In this document: positions 53,401-61,951 of the stretch, in pieces
Position numbering within the stretch: the stretch's first letter is position 1
Layout: every line of letters begins with the position of its first letter
Source of the DNA: Lacibacter sp. H375
GTDB taxonomy: Bacteria; Bacteroidota; Bacteroidia; Chitinophagales; Chitinophagaceae
Length of the DNA: 64,000 bases
NCBI RefSeq assembly: GCF_037892425.1
Contig: NZ_JBBKTT010000001.1
Span: forward strand, 3,720,001-3,784,000
Direction of reading: 5' to 3'
Notes under the pieces: generated by a model
The model's database searches: none
Told to the model about the DNA's origin: nothing
Seen by the model: the letters and a program-made list of their open reading frames with translations, nothing else
Translations under genes and position numbers: made by a program

Positions 53401-54557
53401 ATCCATAAATTGTGTTGCCCGTCTTCAACAATACTGCTCACAACATTATTACCAAGGCTCGTGCGGCTTGCATTATTTTGCAAAACTGAAAATTTGGTAC
53501 TGTAGGGATACGTGGAATTTGCGCCGCCGAAGTAAGTGCCGATCCATACTGAACCGTTGGCATCTTCGTACAAACTGTGAATAGAATTCTGACTGAGACT
53601 TTTTTTATTGCCGGGATCGTTTTGATAAGAATGTATGTTTTTTGTGACCGGGTCAATAATGCTTAATCCTTCCTGTGTACCAACCCACAACATACCATTG
53701 CGTGTTGTGGTAATAATGCGGATATTATTATTGATCAGTCCGCTAGTGCTATTTCCTGTTTTACCAAAACGTGTAAAAGAATTTGCAGCAGCATCAAATA
53801 AATTAATGCCGTTGTTCAATGTGCCAATCCACAACTGCTGTTTGGCATCTTCTGCAATTGCAGTAACATTCCTGGCACTTAACGAACGTGGATTGGCCGG
53901 ATCATGCGTAAAGTTTTCGAAACGATAGCCATTGGCTTGTGGCACCATTCGTGTAAGGCCATTGTTACTGCCCACCCATAAATGACCGTTATGATCTTCA
54001 AATAGGGTCCTTACATTATTACCTGCAATACTATTGACATTTCCTGCCCTGAAGATTTTTCTTTTATCTGGTTGCCCGTTGACAAGGGCATACAAACCAT
54101 CTGAACTTCCAATCCAGATTGTGCCTTTCCTGTCTTCATAAATATAACTGATATAAAGCGTGCCTGTGGTTAGCGGTATCCGTTCGAAATAATCTTTTGT
54201 TTCGTTATAGCGGTTAAGCCCGGAGGATGTGCCCGCCCAGATGGTGTTGCGGGAATCGCAGAAAAGGGAAAGTACATTATTATTATTAAGGGTATTGCTG
54301 TCTTTGTCGTTGTGGAGATAATGTTTAAACCGGGTACCATCGTAGCGGTTAACACCCATGCGTGTACCAAACCAAAGAAACCCCTTGTGGTCTTGCGTAA
54401 TGGATAAAACTGAATTGCTCGATAAGCCATGTTCTAATGTTACATGATTGAAGAGCATAGTTTGCCCCTTCACTTGCGGGTGCAAAAAACGGGCAGGTAA
54501 CACTAGCAGACAGGTTATAAGAAGAAATCGGGAGATGCAGGAGTATTTGCGGCACAT
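50472..54557 (-). CDS. Hybrid two-component sensor/AraC regulator (HTCS) of the glycan locus
   Basis: 1361 residues. N-terminal signal or membrane anchor, then fourteen or so periplasmic propeller repeats of the W(I/V)G(T/S) type (KGFLWFGTRMGV; NTIWAGTSSGLNRYN), a Y_Y_Y domain (YKLEGFDKNWNKVT), a membrane helix near 790-815, and the cytoplasmic part: histidine kinase with H838 in SHEIRTHLTLI (the usual T-P is T-H), ATPase motifs (NLLANAFKFT; DNGKGI; GIGLALSK), a receiver with D1148 (DVMMPEMDG) and an AraC helix-turn-helix at the end (SVNEFVKSLRLKKAAQLL; GYNDRKYFSREFKKQFGKTPSEYA). HTCS proteins bind an oligosaccharide outside and activate the neighbouring susCD promoter. It is divergent from susC. 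Confidence 0.95.
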   Translation of the reverse strand: MCRKYSCISRFLLITCLLVLPARFLHPQVKGQTMLFNHVTLEHGLSSNSVLSITQDHKGFLWFGTRMGVNRYDGTRFKHYLHNDKDSNTLNNNNVLSLFCDSRNTIWAGTSSGLNRYNETKDYFERIPLTTGTLYISYIYEDRKGTIWIGSSDGLYALVNGQPDKRKIFRAGNVNSIAGNNVRTLFEDHNGHLWVGSNNGLTRMVPQANGYRFENFTHDPANPRSLSARNVTAIAEDAKQQLWIGTLNNGINLFDAAANSFTRFGKTGNSTSGLINNNIRIITTTRNGMLWVGTQEGLSIIDPVTKNIHSYQNDPGNKKSLSQNSIHSLYEDANGSVWIGTYFGGANSTYPYSTKFSVLQNNASRTSLGNNVVSSIVEDGQHNLWMGTEGGGLNYYNRSTGLFTVYKNDINDAASLGSNLVKIVLVDKEQNIWCGTHGGGLNVLDRRQNKFKRYMYKENDAATLHSEIISLVEDDNERLWVGSNSGLHLFSKKGIELTPLSFSTINGFVNGITARTFYNDAQGAVWIGGAPGLYVVNGNNMKELNDDLYINTITQDKKGNIWAALSYGGIAMYNSSNGQFVRYTEKDGLPNTNVISLLEDDNGFFWLSTDNGLIKYDPVLKTAQTYTVSDGLAGNEFNYNSYLRDSRGEFFFGGYHGITSFFPGNIETNSYVAPVVFTGLRLFNNNVEINGEDGLLDRNINQMKRIVFTHKQNVFTIEFALLNFIKSNKNQYAYKLEGFDKNWNKVTTASATYTNLPSGTYTFVVKAANNDGVWSQPASIELKILPPFWLTWWAYCIYILAFAAILFLVIRFFFLRALLKKEDELHQVKLNFFTNVSHEIRTHLTLIMAPVDKLLDKKQNDGFVQQQLTQVKTNANRLLKLVSELMDFRKAETNHLNLRFERHNLIPFLQDICSSFQEISAAKHIHVSFIHDAEDIPVYFDKEQLEKVFFNLLANAFKFTHEGGRISLMVERKDNRVNISVTDNGKGIAPEYLDKLFTNFFQVAEHGLQNTGYGIGLALSKNIVELHKGTIGVESEQSLNGKEGRTVFKVTLLQGNRHFETPNLTETNPVVKTTVIESVPVEAAHQPITTAETPREKQFSILITEDNAELRSLVKETFIDQYNVIACEDGLQGWNTAVELIPDLIISDVMMPEMDGFTLCTKLKTDERTSHIPVILLTAKSSQDDQVNGLETGADIYITKPFSKKILELNVRNLLAAREKLREKFSQQIIAAPETTATTETVADAFVNTVDKEFLTRVMQLVDEHMDDPDFGVEKLARKVAMSPPILYKKIKAVSNMSVNEFVKSLRLKKAAQLLQQTDMTVYEVAYNVGYNDRKYFSREFKKQFGKTPSEYAGVNKDEQQ

Positions 54558-54583
54558 ATCGTTCGTATCAACTGCAATAAAAG

Positions 54584-54614
54584 TAAAGATATTTACAAAC
54601 AGCGCAGTGACAAA
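54584..54614 (-). promoter_or_regulatory. Promoter of the hybrid sensor gene
   Basis: On the minus strand TTTG (54614-54611), a 19-base spacer and TATCTTTA (54591-54584, one mismatch to TAnnTTTG) lead to the ATG at 54557. Confidence 0.5.
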
Positions 54615-54666
54615 TTGAAATCTGCTTTAATTATTCTTCATTGAAAATCAAGGGTTTGATTTCTGG

Positions 54667-54698
54667 TTTATAAAATTCACCCTATTCTTTTAGGTTTG
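54667..54698 (+). promoter_or_regulatory. Promoter of the susCD genes
   Basis: TTTA at 54667-54670 (one mismatch to TTTG), 20-base spacer and TAGGTTTG at 54691-54698 (exact). The leader to the ATG at 54827 would be about 120 bases, room for regulator binding upstream. Confidence 0.5.
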
Positions 54699-54826
54699 TC
54701 ACCCCCTCTTTTTTTCACCGCAGCAAATATTGCATCCAGAAATGTGCTGCTAAGAATCTTTATAGCTTTAAGAGCTTAAAATTCAAACCGCACATCCGTT
54801 GATTATTTACTAAAAAACTTCTGCTC

Positions 54827-57800
54827 ATGCGATTGCTTAAAAATCTTTCATTGCCTCCCGGCACTAAATTTCTATCCGGGTTGGTTGCTCTCTTATTCCT
54901 TCCATTCCTCGTTTTTGCTCAGTCAAAAACAATAACAGGAACAGTAAAAGATGAAAACGGGAGGCCCGTTTCAGGTGCGTCTGTTAGCATTAAAAAGCAA
55001 AACAAAGGCACCACTACCAATGAGGCCGGCAACTTTACAATTACCGCTGCATCCGGCGATGTCCTGATTATTACTGCTATAACTTTTGAATCAAATGAGG
55101 TTACTGTTGGATCCGAAAAGACTATTACTATTCAACTAAAAACAAAGGCTACTGAGTTAAGTGATGTGGTAGTGGTGGGTTACGGCACCAAGACCAAACG
55201 TGATATTGGAGGTGGTGTATTAACAGTTGATCAGCGGTTATTGCAAAACAGACCGGTAACAAATACATTCGATGCCTTGCAGGGAACCACCCCCGGGCTT
55301 GTAATTACCCGTACAAATGGACAGCCAGGCCGTGAGGGTCTTGCGGCCAGGATAAGAGGCATTACTTCGCTTGGTGTAGATAATTCTCCCCTGGTTATTA
55401 TTGATGGAGTTGAAGGAGATCTTGCTTCATTAAATCCTAATGATATTGAGACAATATCAATTTTGGAAGATGCAGCCTCGGCATCCATTTACGGTGCAAA
55501 AGCAGGCGGGGGTGTGATTTTGGTGACTACAAAAGCTGGCAGGGCGAGTCTAAAACCCCGTTTTGAGCTGACGACGATGTACACGACCCGTACTCCGTTT
55601 GCACGACCCGAATTGTTAAGTTCACGCAAGCAGGGTGAACTGATAAACGCCGCCAGGGTGTCTGCCAACCAGAATAAAGACTTTACCAATCAGCAACTGG
55701 AGTGGTTTGATGACCCAACTGTAGAGGATGTATGGAATTCAAATTCCAAAACCTGGGAATACTACTACAATAATGATATGGTTGATATTTTGATGCGTAA
55801 ACAAAGTACGCAACGAAATATCAATCTTAGTGCTTCAGGTGGCAGCGACAAATCGACCTACCTGTTTTCTGTAGGATACCTGAGTCAGCAGGGTGTATTC
55901 AAATTTGGACCCGACAGCTACAGCAGGTTTAACGCAAGGATGAACTATAATACCAAATTGTCTAAGATATTCTCACTTGATACACGTTTGTCTTTTGTTA
56001 AGGAGAATATACTTGCTCCGTCAACAGGTATTACAGGCGAAGGTTTGATGTATCATATTTATTCGCTCCGTGCTGCACGTAACCCTATTTTCACACCGGG
56101 AACAAACGACAGTAAATATGCATTTATTGGTACAATATCCACTGCTTATCCGATTTTGAAAGATGGTGGTTACGATCAGGAGGACAGGTACAACATGAAT
56201 GGCGTTATCAGCCTTAACGCTAAACAAATTTTAAAGGGGCTTGATTTAAAAGCAGTTTATAGTCCGGGTATGGTTTTCTCAGCAAGGGAAGTGTTTGCTA
56301 AAACTGTTCCACGCTTTACGATTGATTCAAACAAGCTGCCTGTTGCCAGTACGGCTATTAACCAGGTAAACTCGCTGAATAAAACAAGGCCCTATGTGCT
56401 TAATCAAAACTTCTTTGCAACTGCCGACTATGATTATAAACTCAATGATCACCATTTCCATTTATTGGGAGGTTTTGAGTACAAAACCTATAAATATGAC
56501 TGGGTGCAGGCGATGCAGAGAGCATTATTACTAAACAATTTTGAAACATTAAATTATACGACGCTTGCTACTGCCGATGTGACGAATGTAGCTGACAACA
56601 TACAAGAAAACAGATGGTTGTCTTATTTCGGACGCTTGAGCTACAATTTTGCGAGCAGGTATTATTTTGAAGGTGTACTTCGCCGTGATGGCAGCTCACG
56701 TTTATCTCCGGGTAATAAGTTTCAGACATTCTATTCGCTTAACGCATTTTGGCGTGCATCACAGGAAGAGTGGTTTAAACAAACATTGCCCTGGATCAAT
56801 GAATTTAAATTAGCGGTTTCTTACGGAACGGCCGGTGGTGCGCAGACGTCCAATCCTAATGCCAGCAATTATGAATTTCAGAGTCTGTTGTTGAGAGGGT
56901 TTTATCCATTCAATGATTCCCGTACGGCTTTTTTACGGCAGGGTCAACTGCCTTCAGATGGCAAACAATGGGAAATCATAGAAACAACCAACTTCGGCGT
57001 TGATATCGAAGTGTTGAAAAGAAGGTTACGTATACATTTTGATTATTTTATCAAAGAAAACAACAATGTATTTGTCCAGCAAAATCTTCCGGCACTGCTG
57101 GGCGTAACGCCGAATGCCGCCAACCTTGCCGCTATCAGGGTGAAAGGCTGGGGTGTTACGGTTAACTGGACCGATAAATTCAGAAACGGTGGGTATTTTG
57201 TTTCGGCTAACCTCAGCGATGATATTAATAAAGTTATTCGCTATGATGGTTCCAATACTTATGCTGCAGGAATAAACAACACAATTTTAGGCATGTCAAC
57301 CAACTCAATATTTGGTTACAAAGCTGATGGATATTTTGATACACCAGAAGAAGTACAAGGATCGCCCCGCAGAACCACGAATACCGGTGTAGGCGATATC
57401 AAATTGCTCGACATAAATAAAGATGGTTTCATTAACCAGGGTATAGGCACTGCTGCCAATCATGGTGACCTCGTTTATCTTGGTAATACAAACCCCCGTT
57501 ATGTTTTTGGTGTGAGTGCCGGAGTTAACTGGAAGGGCTTCGATTTGTCCTTCCTCTTCAACGGTGTTGGCAAAAGAAGTATCCTGATTGATCCGATTGC
57601 AAGTATCGGTCTGTATGACGGTTGGAGAATGCCTTGGGCTATACACCAGGATTATTGGAGGCCGGATAATTTAAATGCCAAATTCCCAACCATACGTTTT
57701 GCTGACAGGGTAAACGACCAGGTTTCATCTCATTGGGTGCAAGATGCGAGTTACATACGGTTGAAAAACCTGCAAGTGGGTTATACATTCAGCAAGGCCA

Positions 57801-57970
57801 AGCATCACGTAAAAGGATTGGGCGATATCAGGCTCTATTTTTCCGGACAGGATCTTTGGGAGTTGACGGGTATGTGGTTTAATTACTATGATCCGGAGAA
57901 TACCGATAGAATATCATTTGGTTACCCGCTTTGGAGAAGCTATGCTATGGGCTTAAACATCAGCTTTTAA
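54827..57970 (+). CDS. SusC/RagA family TonB-linked outer membrane receptor
   Basis: 1047 residues. Signal peptide ending LVFAQ near 32; carboxypeptidase-like domain (ITGTVKDENGRPVSGASVSI); TonB box region; plug with the SusC hallmark LEDAASASIYGAKAGGGVILVTTK; barrel ending LNISF. The SusC protein forms the barrel half of a glycan import complex; its SusD lid follows 49 bases later. The neighbourhood (HTCS, lyase, GH88) indicates an acidic oligosaccharide as cargo. Confidence 0.96.
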   Translation: MRLLKNLSLPPGTKFLSGLVALLFLPFLVFAQSKTITGTVKDENGRPVSGASVSIKKQNKGTTTNEAGNFTITAASGDVLIITAITFESNEVTVGSEKTITIQLKTKATELSDVVVVGYGTKTKRDIGGGVLTVDQRLLQNRPVTNTFDALQGTTPGLVITRTNGQPGREGLAARIRGITSLGVDNSPLVIIDGVEGDLASLNPNDIETISILEDAASASIYGAKAGGGVILVTTKAGRASLKPRFELTTMYTTRTPFARPELLSSRKQGELINAARVSANQNKDFTNQQLEWFDDPTVEDVWNSNSKTWEYYYNNDMVDILMRKQSTQRNINLSASGGSDKSTYLFSVGYLSQQGVFKFGPDSYSRFNARMNYNTKLSKIFSLDTRLSFVKENILAPSTGITGEGLMYHIYSLRAARNPIFTPGTNDSKYAFIGTISTAYPILKDGGYDQEDRYNMNGVISLNAKQILKGLDLKAVYSPGMVFSAREVFAKTVPRFTIDSNKLPVASTAINQVNSLNKTRPYVLNQNFFATADYDYKLNDHHFHLLGGFEYKTYKYDWVQAMQRALLLNNFETLNYTTLATADVTNVADNIQENRWLSYFGRLSYNFASRYYFEGVLRRDGSSRLSPGNKFQTFYSLNAFWRASQEEWFKQTLPWINEFKLAVSYGTAGGAQTSNPNASNYEFQSLLLRGFYPFNDSRTAFLRQGQLPSDGKQWEIIETTNFGVDIEVLKRRLRIHFDYFIKENNNVFVQQNLPALLGVTPNAANLAAIRVKGWGVTVNWTDKFRNGGYFVSANLSDDINKVIRYDGSNTYAAGINNTILGMSTNSIFGYKADGYFDTPEEVQGSPRRTTNTGVGDIKLLDINKDGFINQGIGTAANHGDLVYLGNTNPRYVFGVSAGVNWKGFDLSFLFNGVGKRSILIDPIASIGLYDGWRMPWAIHQDYWRPDNLNAKFPTIRFADRVNDQVSSHWVQDASYIRLKNLQVGYTFSKAKHHVKGLGDIRLYFSGQDLWELTGMWFNYYDPENTDRISFGYPLWRSYAMGLNISF

Positions 57971-58019
57971 CCTTTCAGGAAATGGAATCACAATTATTCA
58001 TTATTACAAAGTTCAAGAA

Positions 58020-59762
58020 ATGCGTTTACATAAAATCTTTATCATAAACTGTATTACTGTTGCAGCTGTATCGCTTATCAGCAACGGGTGTACAAAGCAA
58101 CTGGATCTCAATACCAGGACAGTGATTACAGACCCGGTTTTTTGGAAAGACTCCAGCGATTTAATTGTGGGTACTAACTATTTGTATTTAAGTATCCCTG
58201 ATTTCGATGCGCCTTTGGAAGATCGTTACAGCGACCTGGCGATCAATCTAAGTTCTACGGGTGCTTTTAATCTTAATACTGTGAGTGATGGAAGCCGTCC
58301 TATTCCTGCAACCGACGGGCAGTGGAATAATTTATATACTTTCATAAGGGCTGCAAATAATGTAATTGAAAAAGCTGCCGGTATTCCGGATGGTCCTATG
58401 AAAAGCAATTGTATCGGACAGGCACGTTTCTTCAGGGCTATGGCTTATTTTCGGTTGGTAAGAACTTATGGGTCGGTGCCTTATATCGGCAAAACCATTA
58501 ATGGCAGCACTGACCCTGCATTATATACTCCCCGAACAGACCGAAAAGCGGTTGTAGATTCTATTTATGCAGATCTTGATTTTGCTGCGAGTGTTTGTCC
58601 GCAGGCAGATAAGCTACCTGGTAGCACCGCTTCAGCAGGTCAGCCAGGGAGAGAGTATGGACGAATTACAAGGAGCGCAGCGCTCGCTTTTAAATCCCGT
58701 GTAGCATTGTATGAGGGTTCATGGCACAAGTTTCACGGTGCGCCTGAATTTACAGGAACAAAAGATCCGGAAAAGCATTTCACCATAGCACGTGATGCGG
58801 CTTTGCTTGTAATGAACGAGGGAAAACATAGTCTTTATACAAAAGACGGTGCCTTGAGTTATCAAAATCTGTTCAGGTACCCCGGCGAAGGTTATACAAA
58901 TAACAAAGAAAATATCCTCGTAAGAATTTATGGGAAGGATATAAGCAATTTTATTGCCGGTCACTCATACATGCGTAATCAACTTACTGATGGAGGAAAT
59001 GCCGCATCAAGAACTTTTCATTTGCTGGCGCTTTATGCTGATGGTTTACCTGCAGGTAAATCCTCTCTTGATTCAAATGGTATGGAAACAGGTTTGCTGA
59101 CAGATTACCGGAACAGGGATCCCCGTTTTGTATTGACTTCATTTAAAGTTGGCGATCCATCTGCTTCTATCGCAGGGGGTAATCCTACCTACGGCAACAC
59201 ATACCATTATCATCAACAAAAATACTGGACGGGCCAGGCAGACTTTTTAGTATCGCCCGCTATTTTCTTAGACTTTATTGCAATACGTTATGGTGAAGTG
59301 CTGTTAAACTATGCTGAAGCTGTATATGAATTAAATAACAGTATATCTGATGCAGATCTGAATATATCTGTTAATCTGCTGCGTAACAGGGCCACCAACA
59401 ATGATATTACAAAGTTACCCTTGTTGACCAACGCCTTTGTTACTGCCAACGGATTAAATATGCAAACAGAAATACGCAGAGAACGATCAGTTGAACTAGC
59501 ATTTGAAGGATTTCGTTACTGGGATCTGCTACGCTGGAAAACAGCGGAAACAGAGCTGCCGAAAGTTGTACTGGGACGTAAATATTTCACCAGTGGGGTA
59601 AGCTATGGTGGCGCTACTGCTCCCACCATGCAGAATGGTTACGTTCTGTACCAGGCAGCAGATAAAAGGAAGTTTGATCCCGCCAGAGATTATTTATGGC
59701 CCATACCCACTTCGCAAATTGGGTTGAGCAATAACACATTGACACAAAACCCTAACTGGTAA
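58020..59762 (+). CDS. SusD/RagB family nutrient-binding outer membrane lipoprotein
   Basis: 580 residues. Lipobox-like SNGC (Cys24) and KQLDLNTRTVITDPVFWKD at the N-terminus, TPR-like helices (ARFFRAMAYFRLVRTYGSVPYI), and the end motifs EIRRERSVELAFEGFRYWDLLRWK and YLWPIPTSQIGLSNNTLTQNP are diagnostic. It forms the lid on SusC and binds the glycan. No SusE/F-like gene follows; a terminator does. Confidence 0.96.
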   Translation: MRLHKIFIINCITVAAVSLISNGCTKQLDLNTRTVITDPVFWKDSSDLIVGTNYLYLSIPDFDAPLEDRYSDLAINLSSTGAFNLNTVSDGSRPIPATDGQWNNLYTFIRAANNVIEKAAGIPDGPMKSNCIGQARFFRAMAYFRLVRTYGSVPYIGKTINGSTDPALYTPRTDRKAVVDSIYADLDFAASVCPQADKLPGSTASAGQPGREYGRITRSAALAFKSRVALYEGSWHKFHGAPEFTGTKDPEKHFTIARDAALLVMNEGKHSLYTKDGALSYQNLFRYPGEGYTNNKENILVRIYGKDISNFIAGHSYMRNQLTDGGNAASRTFHLLALYADGLPAGKSSLDSNGMETGLLTDYRNRDPRFVLTSFKVGDPSASIAGGNPTYGNTYHYHQQKYWTGQADFLVSPAIFLDFIAIRYGEVLLNYAEAVYELNNSISDADLNISVNLLRNRATNNDITKLPLLTNAFVTANGLNMQTEIRRERSVELAFEGFRYWDLLRWKTAETELPKVVLGRKYFTSGVSYGGATAPTMQNGYVLYQAADKRKFDPARDYLWPIPTSQIGLSNNTLTQNPNW

Positions 59763-59823
59763 TCGAAATATGATAATATAGATTTTTAAAACAGCAGCAG
59801 TTCTAGTTTTCATATAGCACACA

Positions 59824-59853
59824 GCACCTGTTTATTTGAACGGGTGCCTTTTT
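59824..59853 (+). terminator. Terminator between susD and the lyase gene
   Basis: GCACCTGTT at 59824-59832 pairs with AACGGGTGC at 59839-59847 (one G-T) around TATTTG, then CTTTTT. It suggests that the enzymes are expressed at a lower level than susCD or from their own promoter. Confidence 0.8.
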
Positions 59854-60004
59854 AAATCTTGTTTGTGTATTGTATTATTCTTCACATCTGCCAATTGGCT
59901 TTTGTATTTACATCAACAGATTGTGCTGATAATATACTTTGCATGATACAATCGAACCTCGCTCTGTATAAATTTCTAGTCTTCAACAATTAAAACGACT
60001 GTGT

Positions 60005-61945
60005 ATGCTTCGTGCATTTATTCTTATTGTGCTTTTCCTGAATGCTTTTACAGTAACTGCATATGAAACACGTAACCTGTTGCAGAAGAAAGCATCTGTT
60101 GATCAGGTGAAAGCAAGTCTTGTTGCAAAAGAAGCATGGATCAAGTATCCTGCCTATACAAACAGGAATGGTTGGGATGCATTTACCGGTTCTCTGAAAG
60201 ATGATTTGATAAAAGAAGGTGAAGCTTATCTCGATTATACCTGGAAAGTTGTAAGAGCTTCTGATTATTTAGAATACGAACGCAGCGGCAGCCGGGTGGC
60301 AATGGAAAATCCGTTTAACGCAAACAACACGGCATTAAGTCGATTGCTGTTTGCAGAATTAGCCGAAGGGAAGGGGCGTTTCATGAATCAAATCATCAAC
60401 GGTGTGTGGCAAACTTGTGAGATGTCGTCGTGGGTATTGTCTGCACATCTCTCTGTACAAAAATCAAAAAGAGCGCTGCCCGATTATCGTGAAGAGATCA
60501 TTGATCTTACTTCTGCTGATATGGGTTCTTTTTTATCGTGGACATGGTATTTTTTGCATGATGCATTTGATAAAGTAAACCCTGTTATTTCATCAAGACT
60601 TCGTGCAAATATTCAGAAACGTATTCTTGATCCATACATGCAGCGTAGTGACTATTGGTGGCAGGCATTCAATTACAAACCCGGAGTGTTGGTAAACAAC
60701 TGGAATCCCTGGTGTAATTCGAATGTGCTTACCTGTTTTCTTTTATTGGAAGAAGACGCCACAAAACTTGCGGCTGCAGTGCATCGCACCATGCAAAGCG
60801 TTGATCACTTTATTAACTATGTAAAAGAAGACGGTGCTTGCGAAGAAGGCCCATCTTATTGGGGACACGCTGCCGGGAAACTATACGATTATCTTCAACT
60901 GCTGAGTAATGCAAGCAATGGCAAGCTCAGCATCTTTAATGAGCCCATGATCAAAAACATGGGCGAATACATTGCCCGCAGTTATGTTGGCAATGGTTGG
61001 GTGGTGAATTTTGCTGACGCTTCTGCAAAAGGTGGTGGCGATGCAGGTGTGATCTATCGTTACGGCAAAGCCGTGAACAGTGAAGAGATGCAGGCATTTG
61101 GTGCTTATCTTGTAAAGGCAAATAAGGGGAAAGTTGAGGTCAATGCGGGAAGAGATTTCTTCCGTAGTATTGAAAACATTGCATCATACAACGAATTGCT
61201 CCAGGCAAAACCAGCATTGCCAACAGCAAACTATACATGGTATCCGCAAACACAATTTTGCTACATGAAAAACAAAGAAGGTTTCTTCTTTGCAGGCAAA
61301 GCCGGGTTCAATAACGAAAGTCATAACCACAATGATGTAGGAACATTTTCATTATATGTAAACGAAGTACCCATGTTTATTGATGCAGGGGTAGGAACAT
61401 ACACAAGACAAACATTCAGCAGCGAACGTTATACCATCTGGACAATGCAGAGCAACTATCACAATCTGCCTGTGATCAATGGTAAGCCCCAGGAGTTTGG
61501 TGCACAGTTTAAAGCAAAGGATGTTTTGTTTGATGCAAAAATGAATTTGTTCCGTGCCGATATAAGTGACGCATACAATAAAGATGCATCTGTAAAAAAA
61601 TGGGTACGCAGTTATACTCTTTCAGCAAACAAACTAATCATCGATGATGCATTTGAGTTAACTGAATTAATAACAGCAAACCAACTCAACTTTCTAACCT
61701 GGGCGAAACCAGATCTATCAAAACCGGGCATGGTCGTGCTTGAAAAAGAAGGTAAGGCTGTTAAGATGCAATATGATGCTGCACAATTTGATGCAACTGT
61801 TGAAACTATTCCGCAAACAGACCCACGTTTGACCAAAGTATGGGGTAGTGAAATTTACCGTCTCAGCTTAACAGCAAAAAAGCAACAGTTAAAAGGTCGG
61901 TACAAATTTGAGATCGCAAAAAATGAATCTATCAACGGAAAATAA
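60005..61945 (+). CDS. Heparinase II/III-type polysaccharide lyase
   Basis: 646 residues. Signal peptide of about 19 residues (FLNAFTVTA). Residues 30-400 are an alpha/alpha toroid with NNWNPWCNSN (231-240) and CEEGPSYWGH (279-288), which in this superfamily hold the substrate and the catalytic Tyr/His. From about 408 comes the antiparallel beta-sandwich with NNESHNHNDVG (436-446) and YHNLPVINGKPQ, typical of heparinase II/III, PL12, PL21, PL33 and relatives. It should cleave uronate-containing chains by beta-elimination in the periplasm. I cannot assign the PL family. The GH88 gene follows six bases after the stop. Confidence 0.88.
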   Translation: MLRAFILIVLFLNAFTVTAYETRNLLQKKASVDQVKASLVAKEAWIKYPAYTNRNGWDAFTGSLKDDLIKEGEAYLDYTWKVVRASDYLEYERSGSRVAMENPFNANNTALSRLLFAELAEGKGRFMNQIINGVWQTCEMSSWVLSAHLSVQKSKRALPDYREEIIDLTSADMGSFLSWTWYFLHDAFDKVNPVISSRLRANIQKRILDPYMQRSDYWWQAFNYKPGVLVNNWNPWCNSNVLTCFLLLEEDATKLAAAVHRTMQSVDHFINYVKEDGACEEGPSYWGHAAGKLYDYLQLLSNASNGKLSIFNEPMIKNMGEYIARSYVGNGWVVNFADASAKGGGDAGVIYRYGKAVNSEEMQAFGAYLVKANKGKVEVNAGRDFFRSIENIASYNELLQAKPALPTANYTWYPQTQFCYMKNKEGFFFAGKAGFNNESHNHNDVGTFSLYVNEVPMFIDAGVGTYTRQTFSSERYTIWTMQSNYHNLPVINGKPQEFGAQFKAKDVLFDAKMNLFRADISDAYNKDASVKKWVRSYTLSANKLIIDDAFELTELITANQLNFLTWAKPDLSKPGMVVLEKEGKAVKMQYDAAQFDATVETIPQTDPRLTKVWGSEIYRLSLTAKKQQLKGRYKFEIAKNESINGK

Positions 61946-61951
61946 TTTTTA

